A stretch of 64,000 bases of DNA from Novosphingobium sp. Chol11 (GCF_900218065.1 NZ_OBMU01000001.1:1801335-1865334); one strand, 5' to 3'; counted from the first letter of the stretch, positions 39,053-48,248 are shown. The notes: generated by a model not told the origin, from the sequence alone. Made by a program: numbers and translations.

Positions 39053-39244
39053 TCAGCCCCCAGCGAATTGCGACAGGGCGATATAGGCCAGGATCACCGC
39101 CACGCCCGCCGACAGCCCGCACAGCAGATAGCCGACATATAGCAGCATCGGCGGATGCGGGCGCGCCAGTTTCCGGTTACGTTGCGCTGCCGAAAGGATG
39201 ATGCTGGCGAGCACGCCATAGGTCAGCGCCGCAAATTCGAACAT
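39053..39244 (-). CDS. Small two-helix membrane protein between tilS and ftsH
   Basis: A 63-residue protein with two hydrophobic helices (FAALTYGVLASIILSAA and MLLYVGYLLCGLSAGVAVILAYIAL) joined by a basic loop (QRNRKLARPHPP). No family is recognised. A GGAAAG site stands before the ATG. It lies between tilS and ftsH on the same strand, 75 bases before ftsH, and has normal codon bias. It could be a local partner or regulator of FtsH, but this is only positional. A spurious ORF cannot be fully excluded. Confidence 0.6.
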   Translation of the reverse strand: MFEFAALTYGVLASIILSAAQRNRKLARPHPPMLLYVGYLLCGLSAGVAVILAYIALSQFAGG

Positions 39245-39395
39245 AATCAGCTTTCCATGCTTTGAGGGGCAGGCTCATTAAGCATGGAGGCTATTAAGGA
39301 AAGGTCATTGCGCTGCAACATTTCGACGGGCCGAGCCACAGATAAGTTAGATCGTGGAACCTTTCCGTAACGACCAACCCGCGCGATCCTGTTTA

Positions 39396-40346
39396 TCATC
39401 TTCGGGCTGGCGCAACGCTGATTTTCCAGAAAGCCCCGCCTTTGATCAAGAGCGCCCCCAGACTCGTCTGCCCGCCTTTAGCAGCGACAAGAATCGCGCG
39501 ATCAATCCCGTCTCCACGCGGCAGCGCACCCGGCTGCGCCTCCGCGACAATGCGCATTAGGAGCCGCCGCAGCAGTTCGCGGGGCAGATCGGTCCTGGTC
39601 AGCAGCCAGGCGCCGCCCTCCCGCCGAACATGTGCCGCTGCAAGATCGTCGACCATCCAATCCAGCGCTTCGGCACATTCCGCCAGCGCAGCGGCGCTGC
39701 GTGCAGCCGCCCGCGCATCGAGCCAGCTGACATTTTCCAGATGTTGGCGGATCGCCGCGCGATCGAAACGCGGATCGGCATTGGAAGGATCATTGACGAA
39801 CGGCAGGCCTGCCGAGCGGACATGGCCCAGAAGATCCGCGCGTCTCGCATTCAGCAAAGGCCGAAGCACATGTCCTTGCCGAGCACGGATGCCCGAAAGC
39901 CCATTCACCCCCGAACCACGGTTGAGCCGCATCAGCACCGTCTCAAGCTGGTCATCGGCATGGTGCGCGGTACACAGCCAGTCGATCCGCCGTTCGACCC
40001 TCCAGTCCTCAAGCGCGGCATAGCGTTGGGCGCGGGCCCATTGCTGAACGTTACCGGTCAAAGGAGCCGCAGGGTGAAGCACCGCATGGGGGATGCCGCG
40101 CCCGCTGCACCACTGCGCCACCATCGCCGCCTCGTCCGCGGATCCGGGTCTTAGACCATGATCAACAGTCGCAGCCTCGACCCGGCCAGCGAAACAGCGG
40201 TGGGCAAGGTCAAGCAGCGTCATGCTGTCGGGGCCGCCCGACACTGCCACGCCAAAGCGCAGGCCTACTGCCTCGCCCACCAGATTGCCGACCGCTTGGA
40301 TCAGCAAGGCTTCCAGGTCAGATTGTGCCGAAGAGGGTTCGGCCAT
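39396..40346 (-). CDS. tilS: tRNA(Ile)-lysidine synthetase
   Basis: TilS attaches lysine to C34 of tRNA-Ile2 so that it reads AUA. The 316-residue protein carries the PP-loop VAVSGGPDSMTLLDLAHRC, the AHHADDQLETVLMRLNRGSG segment and ANVDPRFDR-type (SNADPRFDRAAIRQHL). The C-terminal TilS substrate-binding domains of E. coli are absent, as in many alphaproteobacterial forms. It starts nine bases after cpoB ends. Confidence 0.95.
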   Translation of the reverse strand: MAEPSSAQSDLEALLIQAVGNLVGEAVGLRFGVAVSGGPDSMTLLDLAHRCFAGRVEAATVDHGLRPGSADEAAMVAQWCSGRGIPHAVLHPAAPLTGNVQQWARAQRYAALEDWRVERRIDWLCTAHHADDQLETVLMRLNRGSGVNGLSGIRARQGHVLRPLLNARRADLLGHVRSAGLPFVNDPSNADPRFDRAAIRQHLENVSWLDARAAARSAAALAECAEALDWMVDDLAAAHVRREGGAWLLTRTDLPRELLRRLLMRIVAEAQPGALPRGDGIDRAILVAAKGGQTSLGALLIKGGAFWKISVAPARR

Positions 40347-40355
40347 GGTTTTGCC

Positions 40356-41267
40356 TTAGCTGCACTTCGCCCGGGTGCGACCCTTCTCCATCATGCCGCG
40401 CAAGCTGGCCGACATGCTGGAGCCATAGACCTGCTCCAGCTCTGCATAAACCTTGCACGCATCGGCCGGCTTTTTAAGCTGGATCAATGCCTCGCCCAGA
40501 TAGGCAAGACTATCGGCGGCCCGGTCGCCCTTGGGCCGCTTCTGATAATTGTCGTAGAATGTCACCGACGCAAGAGCGGGCTTGCCATCGTCCAGATAGG
40601 CCCGGCCCAACAGGTTGGCGGAGCGGCTCGCGACCGGCGACGCACCATATTTTTCGACGGTCGCTTTCAGCTGAGCCTGCGCTTCGGGATAGAATTTTGC
40701 GTCCCACAGCCGAAAACCATAGCTATAGGCATCCGCCGCAGCATCTCCCGTCGATGGCCGCTCGATGGCAGCCACCGCAAGTTTGCGTGCTTCCGTCGCG
40801 CCACCATTGGTCCCTGGCTGAGGCTTCGCCTCGGCCGGAGCCGCATCGGTGGACGGCACCGCCGGACGTACCGGCGGCGGCGTGACGACTTCGGCGCGGC
40901 TCTGTGCTTCGGCCTTATATTTGTTGAACGCCTCCTCCAGTTGGCGAATCTTGAAGCTGTTCTCTTCGACCTGCCCCGTCATCGACGCAAGCTGGGACTC
41001 CAGCGCAGCCACCCGCGCGGTCAGATCGGCAACGGGCGACGAGGACGGTGTGCCGGGCGGCACTGCGGGTGTAGATGGGCGGGTGATCTCCGCCTCCAGC
41101 GGAGTGCCTGCGGGAAAAACCTTCCGCTGAACCGCCCGCATTTCCTTTTCCAGCCGGTCGATGCGCACATCGATCGCCACATTCTGGGCAGCCGCCGCTG
41201 GCACAAGCGCAACCATGGCGGGCGCTCCCAACAACAGGGCGGTTGTCGCAAATAAGGCGTAACGCAT
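40356..41267 (-). CDS. cpoB: Tol-Pal system coordinator CpoB (YbgF)
   Basis: CpoB links peptidoglycan synthesis to the Tol-Pal machine during constriction. The 303-residue periplasmic protein has a signal peptide (cleavage after PAAAA, about residue 27), an N-terminal coiled coil (VRIDRLEKEMRAVQRKVFP plus VAALESQLASMTGQVEENS) and C-terminal TPR repeats (AAADAYSYGFRLWDAKFYPEAQ and AYLDDGKPALASVTFYDNYQ). tolA/pal are not in this window. GGGG lies before the ATG. Confidence 0.93.
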   Translation of the reverse strand: MRYALFATTALLLGAPAMVALVPAAAAQNVAIDVRIDRLEKEMRAVQRKVFPAGTPLEAEITRPSTPAVPPGTPSSSPVADLTARVAALESQLASMTGQVEENSFKIRQLEEAFNKYKAEAQSRAEVVTPPPVRPAVPSTDAAPAEAKPQPGTNGGATEARKLAVAAIERPSTGDAAADAYSYGFRLWDAKFYPEAQAQLKATVEKYGASPVASRSANLLGRAYLDDGKPALASVTFYDNYQKRPKGDRAADSLAYLGEALIQLKKPADACKVYAELEQVYGSSMSASLRGMMEKGRTRAKCS

Positions 41268-41397
41268 GATGATCCCCGACTAAACTATCTAACCGACGAC
41301 ACGGCTAAAAAGCCGCATTCCCCGCTTTTAACCATAAGGCCATATTCGCCGCCGTAAAGCGCGACGTGCGGCTGCTCAAGCGAGGATGCGCGCGATC

Positions 41398-42321
41398 TTA
41401 GTTCGCTGCCGGCGGGGCAGCCGGTGCTGGCGCAGGTGCCGCCGGTATCGCAGGCGCGACACTTCCGGTGACGGGCCGAACCGGCGGCAGCTGCGCTGCC
41501 GAGGGGGCGGAGGGTGGAGCCGCACCCGCTGAAGCAGGCGCCGCCCGCGCCAGCAAGGCGGCCGCCGATACAGGCACGTCGGAAATGGTCCGATCCGGCG
41601 CGCCCAGCGGCGCAATCGGCTTGCCGCCAACCGTCACCGACAAGGCTTGCGGGCGGCCGGTGAGGATCATGGGATTGCGAGCGTTGGCAGGCAGAGTGAA
41701 ACTCTCACCCTTCTTCATCAGCCCGTCCTTCAACCGCTCGCCAGCCTCGTCATAGATGCGCAACCACACATCATCATTGGCGGTGAACACCACCGTCTGT
41801 ACGACCGGCGCTGCGGGACGAGCGCCAGCGGCTGGCTTCGCAGCAGTGACGGGCTTGGCCTGCTCGGCAGCAATCTCTTGCCCTGTAGGGGGCGTTAACA
41901 TCTGCGTGCGCCAGATCGTGAAACCGGCGACGAGCAGGATCACGATAGCCGCAGCTGTCCATGCAAGGACGCGCGACGGCACCCGCGCCGGGTCGGCCGG
42001 TTCGAACGCTTCGTACCGGTTCGTCCCAAGTTCCGAATTATGAACGGCATGGCGTACATCAGCGGCAATCGCCACTTCGTCCAGATCCACCGCGCGGGCA
42101 TAAGCACGAGCGAAACCCACGGCATAGGGAATGCCTGGCAGTGCGGAATAGTCGTCGCGCTCGATCGCTTCCAACTGGCGCTGGGCGATGCGGGTGCGTG
42201 TCGCCACGTCCTGCATCGACAGGCCTTGCGCCTCGCGCGCGGCGCGCAGCTTTGCGCCGGGAGTGCTGGATTGCACGTCCGGCGATGTTGCGCCGTTTTC
42301 CAGTTCGGGTTGTTCTGCCAT
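41398..42321 (-). CDS. RodZ-like HTH/transmembrane protein (DUF4115)
   Basis: A 307-residue protein with an N-terminal Cro/RodZ-type HTH (KLRAAREAQGLSMQDVATRTR then IERDDYSALPGIPYAVGFARAYA), one transmembrane helix (AIVILLVAGFTIW, about residue 130-145) and a periplasmic DUF4115 domain (VWLRIYDEAGERLKDGLMKKG). A long Ala/Pro tail follows. RodZ links MreB to the elongasome; whether this is the rod-shape factor or a paralogue is not settled. GGAG precedes ATG 42321. It is downstream of ptsP on the same strand, 91 bases away. Confidence 0.85.
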   Translation of the reverse strand: MAEQPELENGATSPDVQSSTPGAKLRAAREAQGLSMQDVATRTRIAQRQLEAIERDDYSALPGIPYAVGFARAYARAVDLDEVAIAADVRHAVHNSELGTNRYEAFEPADPARVPSRVLAWTAAAIVILLVAGFTIWRTQMLTPPTGQEIAAEQAKPVTAAKPAAGARPAAPVVQTVVFTANDDVWLRIYDEAGERLKDGLMKKGESFTLPANARNPMILTGRPQALSVTVGGKPIAPLGAPDRTISDVPVSAAALLARAAPASAGAAPPSAPSAAQLPPVRPVTGSVAPAIPAAPAPAPAAPPAAN

Positions 42322-42412
42322 GCTGCTCCGCGATCTTAGAGGCTGGTCTTGTCTCATTCCGGTACAGGGATTGTCAACGCCGGGGCGGGCATGACCGACC
42401 CATTTTCCCTGT

Positions 42413-44689
42413 TCAATTCAGTTCGATGCCGCGCTCGGTCGCCCACTCGGTCAACGCCCCGCGAACGTCCACGACGCCATCATTCAGCAGGTCGCGCATC
42501 ATAGCCTGCAATTCGGCGGCGTCGATCGCGCGGATCATCGCCTTGACCGGCCCCACCGATGCAGGCGTGATCGACAGACGCCGCACGCCCAGGCCCACCA
42601 GCGCCATTGCCTCCAGCGTCCGCCCGCCCATCTCTCCGCAAACGCCGACGGGCACCTGATATTCACCGCAGGTACGCACTACCCGGTCCAGGAAGCGCAG
42701 GATAGCGATGCTCAGCCAATCGTAGCGCTCGGCGAGCTTGGGATGCGCCCGGTCGGCCGCGAATAGGAACTGCGTCAGGTCATTGGTGCCGATCGACAGG
42801 AAATCGAGCTTGGGCAACAGCAGGTCCAGCACTTCGGCCAGCGCAGGCACCTCCAGCATCGCGCCATAGCGTACCGCCGTCGGCACCTTCTTGCGCTGGG
42901 ACAGCAGCCATTCGCGCTGATGCTCGACAAGAGCGCGTGCCTTCTCATATTCCCACGGCTCCGACACCATCGGGAACATGATGTTCAGCACCTTGCCCGC
43001 GGACGCTTCCAGCAGCGCCCGCGCCTGCGCCTTCATCAGCCCGTCTCGGTCGAGCGCCAGCCGCAGCGCGCGCCAGCCCATCGCCGGATTGTCCTCCAGC
43101 TCCTCGTCCTCGTCGCGCTGCATGTACGGCAGCGCCTTGTCACCGCCGATATCGACCGTGCGGAAGATAACCGGGCGGTCCCCGGCCGCGTCCAGCACGT
43201 CCTTGTAAAGGCGTTGCTGCTTCTCCCGTTGCGGCAGCGTAGCGGATACGAGAAACTGGAACTCCGTGCGGAACAAGCCGATGCCGTCCGCGCCGACCAG
43301 ATCCAGAGCCTGCGCATCCTCCCGCAGGCCCGCATTCACCATCAGCTCGATCCGCTGCCCGTCCGCCGTCACCGACGGCAGATCACGCATCGCGGCGAAC
43401 TCCGCCCGCCGCTTCTGCGTAACGTGCAGCCTGTTCTCGAACGCTTCGTCCATGTCCGGCGTCGGACGGACCAGCAGGCTGTTCGACACGACATCCATGA
43501 GGATCAGGTCGCCCTCATTCACCTTTTGCCGGATCTCGCGGACGCGCCCCAGCACCGGCACACCCATGGCGCGCGCGACGATGGTAACGTGCGCCGTGAG
43601 CGAACCTTCTTCCAGGATCACGCCCTTCAGTCGCCGCCGGTCATATTCCAGCAATTCCGCCGGGCCCAGGTTACGCGCGATCAGGATGGCATCCTGCCTC
43701 AGCCCCAATTGCGCCGCCGTGCCCAACTGCCCCGACACGATCCGCAACAGCCGATTGGCCATGTCCTCCAGATCATGCATCCGGTCCTGCAACAGGGCAT
43801 CGTCGATTTGCCGCATACGCATCCGCGTGCGCTGCTGTACGCGCTCGATCGCCGCTTCGGCGGTCAGGCCGCTATCAATCGCCTCATTGATCCGCCGAAT
43901 CCAGCCTTCGTCATAGGCGAACATCTTGTAGGTTTCGAGCACCTCCTGATGCTCGCCCTCCATCCCGAACTCGACCGCGCCGGTCATCCGGTCGATCTGC
44001 TCGCGCATCTTGGTAAAAGCGGAAATGACGCGCTGCCGCTCGGCCTCGGTATCCTCGGCCACCGTATGTTCGACATGGACGCGCGGCTGGTGAAACACCG
44101 CATGCCCCCGCGCCATGCCCATCACCAGCTGCAATCCCTGCAGCATGATCGTGCCCGTATCCTGCACCCGCAGATCTGCCGGGCCATCATCCGCCAGCTC
44201 GGCGTTGGCGATCAGCTCCGACAGCACCATCGCCACGGTCTGCAGCGCCTCGATCTCGACCTCTTCATAGCGGCGCGGCTCGACATGCTGGACGCACAGC
44301 ACCCCGATCGCCCGTTCCCGCCGCACGATCGGCACGCCCGCAAAACTGTGGAACAGCTCTTCGCCCGTTTCCGGCCGATAACTATAGTCGGGATGCGCCG
44401 CCGCCTCGTCCAGGTTCAGCGTCTCGACATTGGTCGCGATCAGGCCGACCAGACCTTCGCCCATCGCCATCCGCGTGACATGGACGGCCTCCTGCTTGAG
44501 GCCCCGCGTCGCGAACAGTTCCAGCAGCCCTTCGCGCACCAGATATATGGAGCAAACCTCGCTCGACAGCGCCTGCCCGATAATATCCACGACCTTGTTG
44601 AGCTTAGCCTGCGCACTCGTTCGCGCGGCCATCACCTCCTGCAAGCTGGTGAGGATTTGGCGGGCGGCGGCGGCGGGCGTCGTGGGCAT
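42413..44689 (-). CDS. ptsP: PTS-Ntr enzyme I (PtsP)
   Basis: PtsP starts the nitrogen-related phosphotransfer chain (PtsP-NPr-EIIA-Ntr) using PEP. The 758-residue protein has an N-terminal GAF domain (about residues 20-165), the phospho-His swivelling domain with SLTAHVTIVARAMGVPVLG, and the C-terminal PEP-binding TIM barrel (DGIGLFRTEFQFLVS, FRTVDIGGDKALPYM and FLSIGTNDLTQF). All catalytic regions are intact. It is divergent from the Tat-type aminotransferase; no other PTS gene is in view. Confidence 0.96.
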   Translation of the reverse strand: MPTTPAAAARQILTSLQEVMAARTSAQAKLNKVVDIIGQALSSEVCSIYLVREGLLELFATRGLKQEAVHVTRMAMGEGLVGLIATNVETLNLDEAAAHPDYSYRPETGEELFHSFAGVPIVRRERAIGVLCVQHVEPRRYEEVEIEALQTVAMVLSELIANAELADDGPADLRVQDTGTIMLQGLQLVMGMARGHAVFHQPRVHVEHTVAEDTEAERQRVISAFTKMREQIDRMTGAVEFGMEGEHQEVLETYKMFAYDEGWIRRINEAIDSGLTAEAAIERVQQRTRMRMRQIDDALLQDRMHDLEDMANRLLRIVSGQLGTAAQLGLRQDAILIARNLGPAELLEYDRRRLKGVILEEGSLTAHVTIVARAMGVPVLGRVREIRQKVNEGDLILMDVVSNSLLVRPTPDMDEAFENRLHVTQKRRAEFAAMRDLPSVTADGQRIELMVNAGLREDAQALDLVGADGIGLFRTEFQFLVSATLPQREKQQRLYKDVLDAAGDRPVIFRTVDIGGDKALPYMQRDEDEELEDNPAMGWRALRLALDRDGLMKAQARALLEASAGKVLNIMFPMVSEPWEYEKARALVEHQREWLLSQRKKVPTAVRYGAMLEVPALAEVLDLLLPKLDFLSIGTNDLTQFLFAADRAHPKLAERYDWLSIAILRFLDRVVRTCGEYQVPVGVCGEMGGRTLEAMALVGLGVRRLSITPASVGPVKAMIRAIDAAELQAMMRDLLNDGVVDVRGALTEWATERGIELN

Positions 44690-44862
44690 GTCAATGCGCT
44701 AACAGATCGCGGGGGGCCTTTCCAAGGGGAAGTCAATTCAATCGGCAGGGAAACCGATCAAAATCGTCAAAAAACTTGGGCGACATATTGCGGAAACAAG
44801 CGACCGCTTCGTCTCCTCGATCGGAACACCATGCGGTTGGTTCGAACAAGGGGACAGATGAC

Positions 44863-46029
44863 ATGACCTTGATACTGGAAAAGGATGCCCGCGAAGACCT
44901 GCTGGATCGCGGCTATTCCCGTCGCAACATCGGCAAGATTGCCGCCCTGCTCGGTGCAGGCGCTGCGGCACATTCCCTGCTGATCCAACCCGCCCATGCG
45001 CAGCAGCAGGCCGCGCGCGGGATCAAGGGCGCGGTGCGCATCGGGTCGAACGAATGCTGGGCAGGCCCCTTCCCCTCCGGCGTGGAAGCGGCGGCAAGGG
45101 CGTCGTCCTTCGGCAACTGGTATGATCCCGACAACTACCGGGGCGACCTTATCTCCACCGTGGCGAAGGTGGAGGGGCTGACGGAGTCGCAAGTCATGCT
45201 GTGGCCGGGCTCCGGCGGGCCGCTGGTCAGCATCGTCGCTGCCTATTGTTCACCTACCAAAGGGCTTGTGAGCGCCGATCCAACATTCGAATCCGCCTGG
45301 CGCACCGCCGATTATATGAAGGCGCCGATCGCTAAGGCGGCCCAGGCGCCCGGCAAGGGCCATGACGTCAAAGCGATGCTCGCCGCCAATCCCAATGCCG
45401 GCCTTTATTATATCTGCACGCCCAACAATCCCACGGGCACCATCACGCCGCTTTCAGACATCAAATGGCTGCTGGACAACAAGCCCGCCGACGCGATGCT
45501 GCTGGTAGACGAAGCCTATATCCACTTCTCCGAAGCGCCGAGCGCCGTCAGCCTGATCGCGGGCCGCAAGGACATCATCGTCATGCGGACCTTCTCGAAG
45601 CTGTTCGGCATGGCAGGCATGCGCCTCGGCCTCACCTTCGCCGATCCTGAGGTGCAGAAGCGCATCATGCTGTTCGGCCCCAGCGCGGGTGGCCTGTCAA
45701 TCACCGCCATGGCGTGCGGCAATGCCGTCTACACCGAAAGCGGCCTCATCAAGGCCCGGCGCGAGGAATGCGCCGCTAACCGGGCCGAAACCATCGCCTG
45801 GCTCACGAAGAAGGGCGTCGCCGTGCATCCCGGCAGCCAGGCGAACATGTTCATGATGGACTGGAAGAAACCAGCCAAGGACATGCAGGCAGCCCTGCTT
45901 GCAACACCCGAAAAAGTTCAGATCGGCCGCAACTGGCCCATCTGGCCCACAGTCTCCCGCGTCACTGTCGGTTCGGCCGAGGATATGGCGAAGTTCCGCT
46001 CGGCTGTGGAACGAGTGCTGAAAGCCTGA
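44863..46029 (+). CDS. PLP-dependent aminotransferase with Tat signal peptide
   Basis: A 388-residue class I/II aminotransferase related to histidinol-phosphate aminotransferase (HisC). The active-site Lys is K246 in MRTFSKLFGMAGMRLG, with YYICTPNNPTGTI and VDEAYIHFSE upstream. The N-terminus is a twin-arginine signal: YSRRNIGKIAALLGAG, a hydrophobic stretch and a likely cleavage at PAHA-QQ (residue 46). The enzyme would thus fold with PLP in the cytoplasm and act in the periplasm. ATG 44863 is chosen because the signal starts there and a longer in-frame start is not homologous. The true substrate is unknown. Confidence 0.88.
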   Translation: MTLILEKDAREDLLDRGYSRRNIGKIAALLGAGAAAHSLLIQPAHAQQQAARGIKGAVRIGSNECWAGPFPSGVEAAARASSFGNWYDPDNYRGDLISTVAKVEGLTESQVMLWPGSGGPLVSIVAAYCSPTKGLVSADPTFESAWRTADYMKAPIAKAAQAPGKGHDVKAMLAANPNAGLYYICTPNNPTGTITPLSDIKWLLDNKPADAMLLVDEAYIHFSEAPSAVSLIAGRKDIIVMRTFSKLFGMAGMRLGLTFADPEVQKRIMLFGPSAGGLSITAMACGNAVYTESGLIKARREECAANRAETIAWLTKKGVAVHPGSQANMFMMDWKKPAKDMQAALLATPEKVQIGRNWPIWPTVSRVTVGSAEDMAKFRSAVERVLKA

Positions 46030-46034
46030 CCCCA

Positions 46035-46066
46035 AATTCCTCCCCATCACCTGATGGGGAGGAATT
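46035..46066. terminator. Long perfect hairpin between convergent genes
   Basis: A 14-bp perfect stem, AATTCCTCCCCATC paired with GATGGGGAGGAATT, encloses a 4-base loop between the aminotransferase and the SRPBCC gene, which converge here. There is no long T-tract, so it may be a repeat unit or a bidirectional terminator. Confidence 0.6.
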
Positions 46067-46069
46067 ATC

Positions 46070-46537
46070 TCATGCGATCGCCGCCGAAGTCTCGCACAAA
46101 TCCTTGAACTGCTGCGCCATCTGGTCCCATCCGGGATGGAACCCCATCGCCTCATGCCGCTTCAGCGCCTCATCGCTCCAATGCCGGGCCGTCGCGGTAA
46201 AGCGCGTTCCCTCGCCTTCTTCGACGAAACTCCAGATCGAGGTCAGGAACGGCTCCTGCGGTATCCACCCTGAGGCGTAGGCATCGGTCGATACCACCCG
46301 CTCGCCGGGGACCACCTCAAGGAAGATGCCCTCCATCGGCCCGGTATCTTCGCCATCGGGGCCGAACATGCGCACGGCGCTACGGCCACCGGGGCGCAAA
46401 TCTTCCTCGATCACCTCGGCGCGCCACGGCTTGGGGCAGAACCATTGGTCCTTCAGGTCAGTCCAAACCTTCCACACGATCTCGCGTGGAGCCGCGATGT
46501 GGCAGCTGACCGACAGCTCATGTTGCCCGCTGCTCAT
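46070..46537 (-). CDS. SRPBCC (AHSA1-type) domain protein
   Basis: A 155-residue START-like/SRPBCC lipid- or ligand-binding protein. The pattern SVSCHIAAPREIVWKVWTDLKD, PGGRSAVRMFGPDGEDTG and the C-terminal HEAMGFHPGWDQMAQQFKDL are typical of the AHSA1/CalC group. Substrate unknown. It is the last gene of a tight operon; its ATG overlaps the end of the VOC gene by four bases (46534-46537). Confidence 0.85.
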   Translation of the reverse strand: MSSGQHELSVSCHIAAPREIVWKVWTDLKDQWFCPKPWRAEVIEEDLRPGGRSAVRMFGPDGEDTGPMEGIFLEVVPGERVVSTDAYASGWIPQEPFLTSIWSFVEEGEGTRFTATARHWSDEALKRHEAMGFHPGWDQMAQQFKDLCETSAAIA

Positions 46538-47022
46538 ACCGTCGCTCCCTCATAGGCCGCCTTCATGCGGGCAAGGTCCAGTTTCTGCATCGTCATCATC
46601 TCGGCCATCATCGGCTGAATGCCGGGGCCGCCCTTGCGGTGCATCTCCATGACCTCTTCCGGCACGATCTGCCAGGACAGGCCGAATTTGTCCTTCACCC
46701 AGCCACATGGGCCGGGCGCGCCGCCGTCGGCCGTCAGCGCATCGAAATAGCGGTCGACTTCAGCCTGGTCCTTGCATGAGATCGACAAGGACACCGCTTC
46801 GGTAAAGCCGAATTCCGGCCCCCCGTTCAGTCCCTGATAGCTCTGGCCGAACAGCGTGAATTCCACCAGCAGCACGTCGCCTTCCTTGAATGGCGCGGGG
46901 CCGGGAACATCATGCGGATAACGGCTGATCGAATCGACCGACCCGCCAAAGACAGAGACATAGAAGCGCGCAGCTTCCTCCGCCTGTCCGTTGAACCACA
47001 GACAGGGTGAAATCTTCGACAT
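46534..47022 (-). CDS. PhnB-like VOC-fold protein
   Basis: A 162-residue vicinal-oxygen-chelate protein of the PhnB/3-demethylubiquinone-like group: SPCLWFNGQAEEAARFYVSVFGG near the start and PCGWVKDKFGLSWQIVPEEV toward the end. These proteins are small, often of unknown substrate. ATG 47022 follows GAGGAGAGAAAGG; 13 bases separate it from the preceding VOC gene. Fourth gene of the VOC operon. Confidence 0.85.
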   Translation of the reverse strand: MSKISPCLWFNGQAEEAARFYVSVFGGSVDSISRYPHDVPGPAPFKEGDVLLVEFTLFGQSYQGLNGGPEFGFTEAVSLSISCKDQAEVDRYFDALTADGGAPGPCGWVKDKFGLSWQIVPEEVMEMHRKGGPGIQPMMAEMMTMQKLDLARMKAAYEGATV

Positions 47023-47035
47023 CCTTTCTCTCCTC

Positions 47036-47839
47036 TTATGCTGCGGCCGAACGCATGCCGACCAGCGCGAACATCGCGCCTTGCGGGTCCGTCGCCTGGA
47101 TGATCCACGCGCCGCCCGGCACTTCGGCGGGGCCATTCAGCACGGTGCCGCCGCCTGCCTTCACCTTCTCCACGCCCTCATCGATGTCCGGCACCACGAA
47201 GTAGAACAGCCATTGCGGCTCCGCCATCTGCTCGGGCCTGGGCATCATGCCGCCTTCCATGCTGTTGAAGTCGGTCCCGCCGGACATGGAGAAAAGCTGG
47301 TAGCTGCCCATTGGCCCCATATCCATCGCCTCGCCCTTCCCCCAGCCGAACTGGGACGTGTAGAAAGCGAGGTCCGCGTCGAAACTGCCGCTGTAAAGCT
47401 CGTGCCAGCCGACATGGCCTCTCGCCATCGGCGGCGCGGCGTCCATGCCGTCCGGGCTCGATCCCTTGAGCAGCATGAAGATCGCGCCACCCGGATCGCT
47501 CATCACGGCAAAGCGCCCGACGCCCGGAATATCTTCCGGCGGCCGCTTCACGCTCGCTCCCGCGCCGCTCAGTCGCTGGGCATCGGCATCGACATCGGCC
47601 GATCCGACATAGCCGCCCCACCAGGGCGACATGCCGCAATCCTTCGCTTCCGCCGGAATGCGCATGATGCCGCCCAGCGGCCCCGCGCTTCCAGACACGA
47701 CATGATAGGGATCGTCCGTCCGCTCGCCGCCAAAGGGCTGCGCCGTCCATCCCACCACATCGCCATAGAAGGCGATCGCGCCCTCCGGATCGCTGGTCAT
47801 CAGTTCATACCAGAAGAATTTGCCGGTCAGGTCGCTCAT
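47036..47839 (-). CDS. Two-domain VOC (glyoxalase-like) protein
   Basis: A 267-residue protein with two tandem VOC domains. Domain 1 reads GKFFWYELMTSDPEGAIAFY and DPGGAIFMLLKG; domain 2 reads GHVGWHELYSGSFDADLAFYTS and DPQGAMFALVG. This duplicated form is common in actinobacterial and proteobacterial glyoxalase-like proteins acting on electrophiles or antibiotics, but no substrate is known. ATG 47839 has GGAGG at good spacing; ATG 47842 is also possible. Third gene of the VOC operon. Confidence 0.87.
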   Translation of the reverse strand: MSDLTGKFFWYELMTSDPEGAIAFYGDVVGWTAQPFGGERTDDPYHVVSGSAGPLGGIMRIPAEAKDCGMSPWWGGYVGSADVDADAQRLSGAGASVKRPPEDIPGVGRFAVMSDPGGAIFMLLKGSSPDGMDAAPPMARGHVGWHELYSGSFDADLAFYTSQFGWGKGEAMDMGPMGSYQLFSMSGGTDFNSMEGGMMPRPEQMAEPQWLFYFVVPDIDEGVEKVKAGGGTVLNGPAEVPGGAWIIQATDPQGAMFALVGMRSAAA

Positions 47840-47867
47840 CATCCGCCTCCTTGTCGCATGCTGTTGG

Positions 47868-48224
47868 TCAGGCCTTCTGGTCGATCATTACGTCGAACCC
47901 GCCATAAATCATTCGCTTGCCTGAAAAGGGTATCTCGCCATCTTCCTGCATGCGGGGATCGTTCATCACCTTCTCTTGCCCCGCGTCGCGCGTTGCCTTG
48001 TCGGGCCATTCGATCCAGGAAAAGACGACGTCCTCGCCTTCTTCGGCGATTACGGACGTGCGGAAGTCATTGACCTTCCCAACAGGAACATCAGTGCCCC
48101 AGCATTCCACCATGCGCAGCGCGCCATGCTCCAGGAAGATCGGAGCGGCCCGGGTCGCGAACTCCTTGTACCGCTCCTTGTTGCCCTTCGGCACGGGAAC
48201 CACGAAACCGTCGATATAGCTCAT
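47868..48224 (-). CDS. DUF1428 protein (YbaA-like)
   Basis: A 118-residue protein with the DUF1428 signature: MSYIDGFVVPVPKGNKERYKE, VECWGTDVPVGKVNDFRTSV, VVFSWIEWPDKATRDAGQEKVM and the closing MIYGGFDVMID. The fold is a ferredoxin-like dimeric alpha-beta barrel; function is unknown. ATG 48224 has GGAGAGAG upstream at proper spacing. It is the second gene of the operon with three VOC genes and one SRPBCC gene. Confidence 0.9.
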   Translation of the reverse strand: MSYIDGFVVPVPKGNKERYKEFATRAAPIFLEHGALRMVECWGTDVPVGKVNDFRTSVIAEEGEDVVFSWIEWPDKATRDAGQEKVMNDPRMQEDGEIPFSGKRMIYGGFDVMIDQKA

Positions 48225-48248
48225 CATCTCTCTCCTTGTTCGGATTGA

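Noticed and set aside
37224..39086. Plus-strand open frame of about 620 codons opposite ftsH
   Set aside because: FtsH is complete on the minus strand; the antisense translation is low-complexity.
41268..41397. Small hairpin CGGCT-TTTT-AGCCG and TTAACCAT between the RodZ-like gene and cpoB as terminator or CtrA site
   Set aside because: The stem is only five pairs with the T-run in the loop, and a single half-site is weak evidence.
42920..44866. Plus-strand open frame of about 650 codons opposite ptsP
   Set aside because: Antisense shadow of a complete PtsP with all catalytic motifs.
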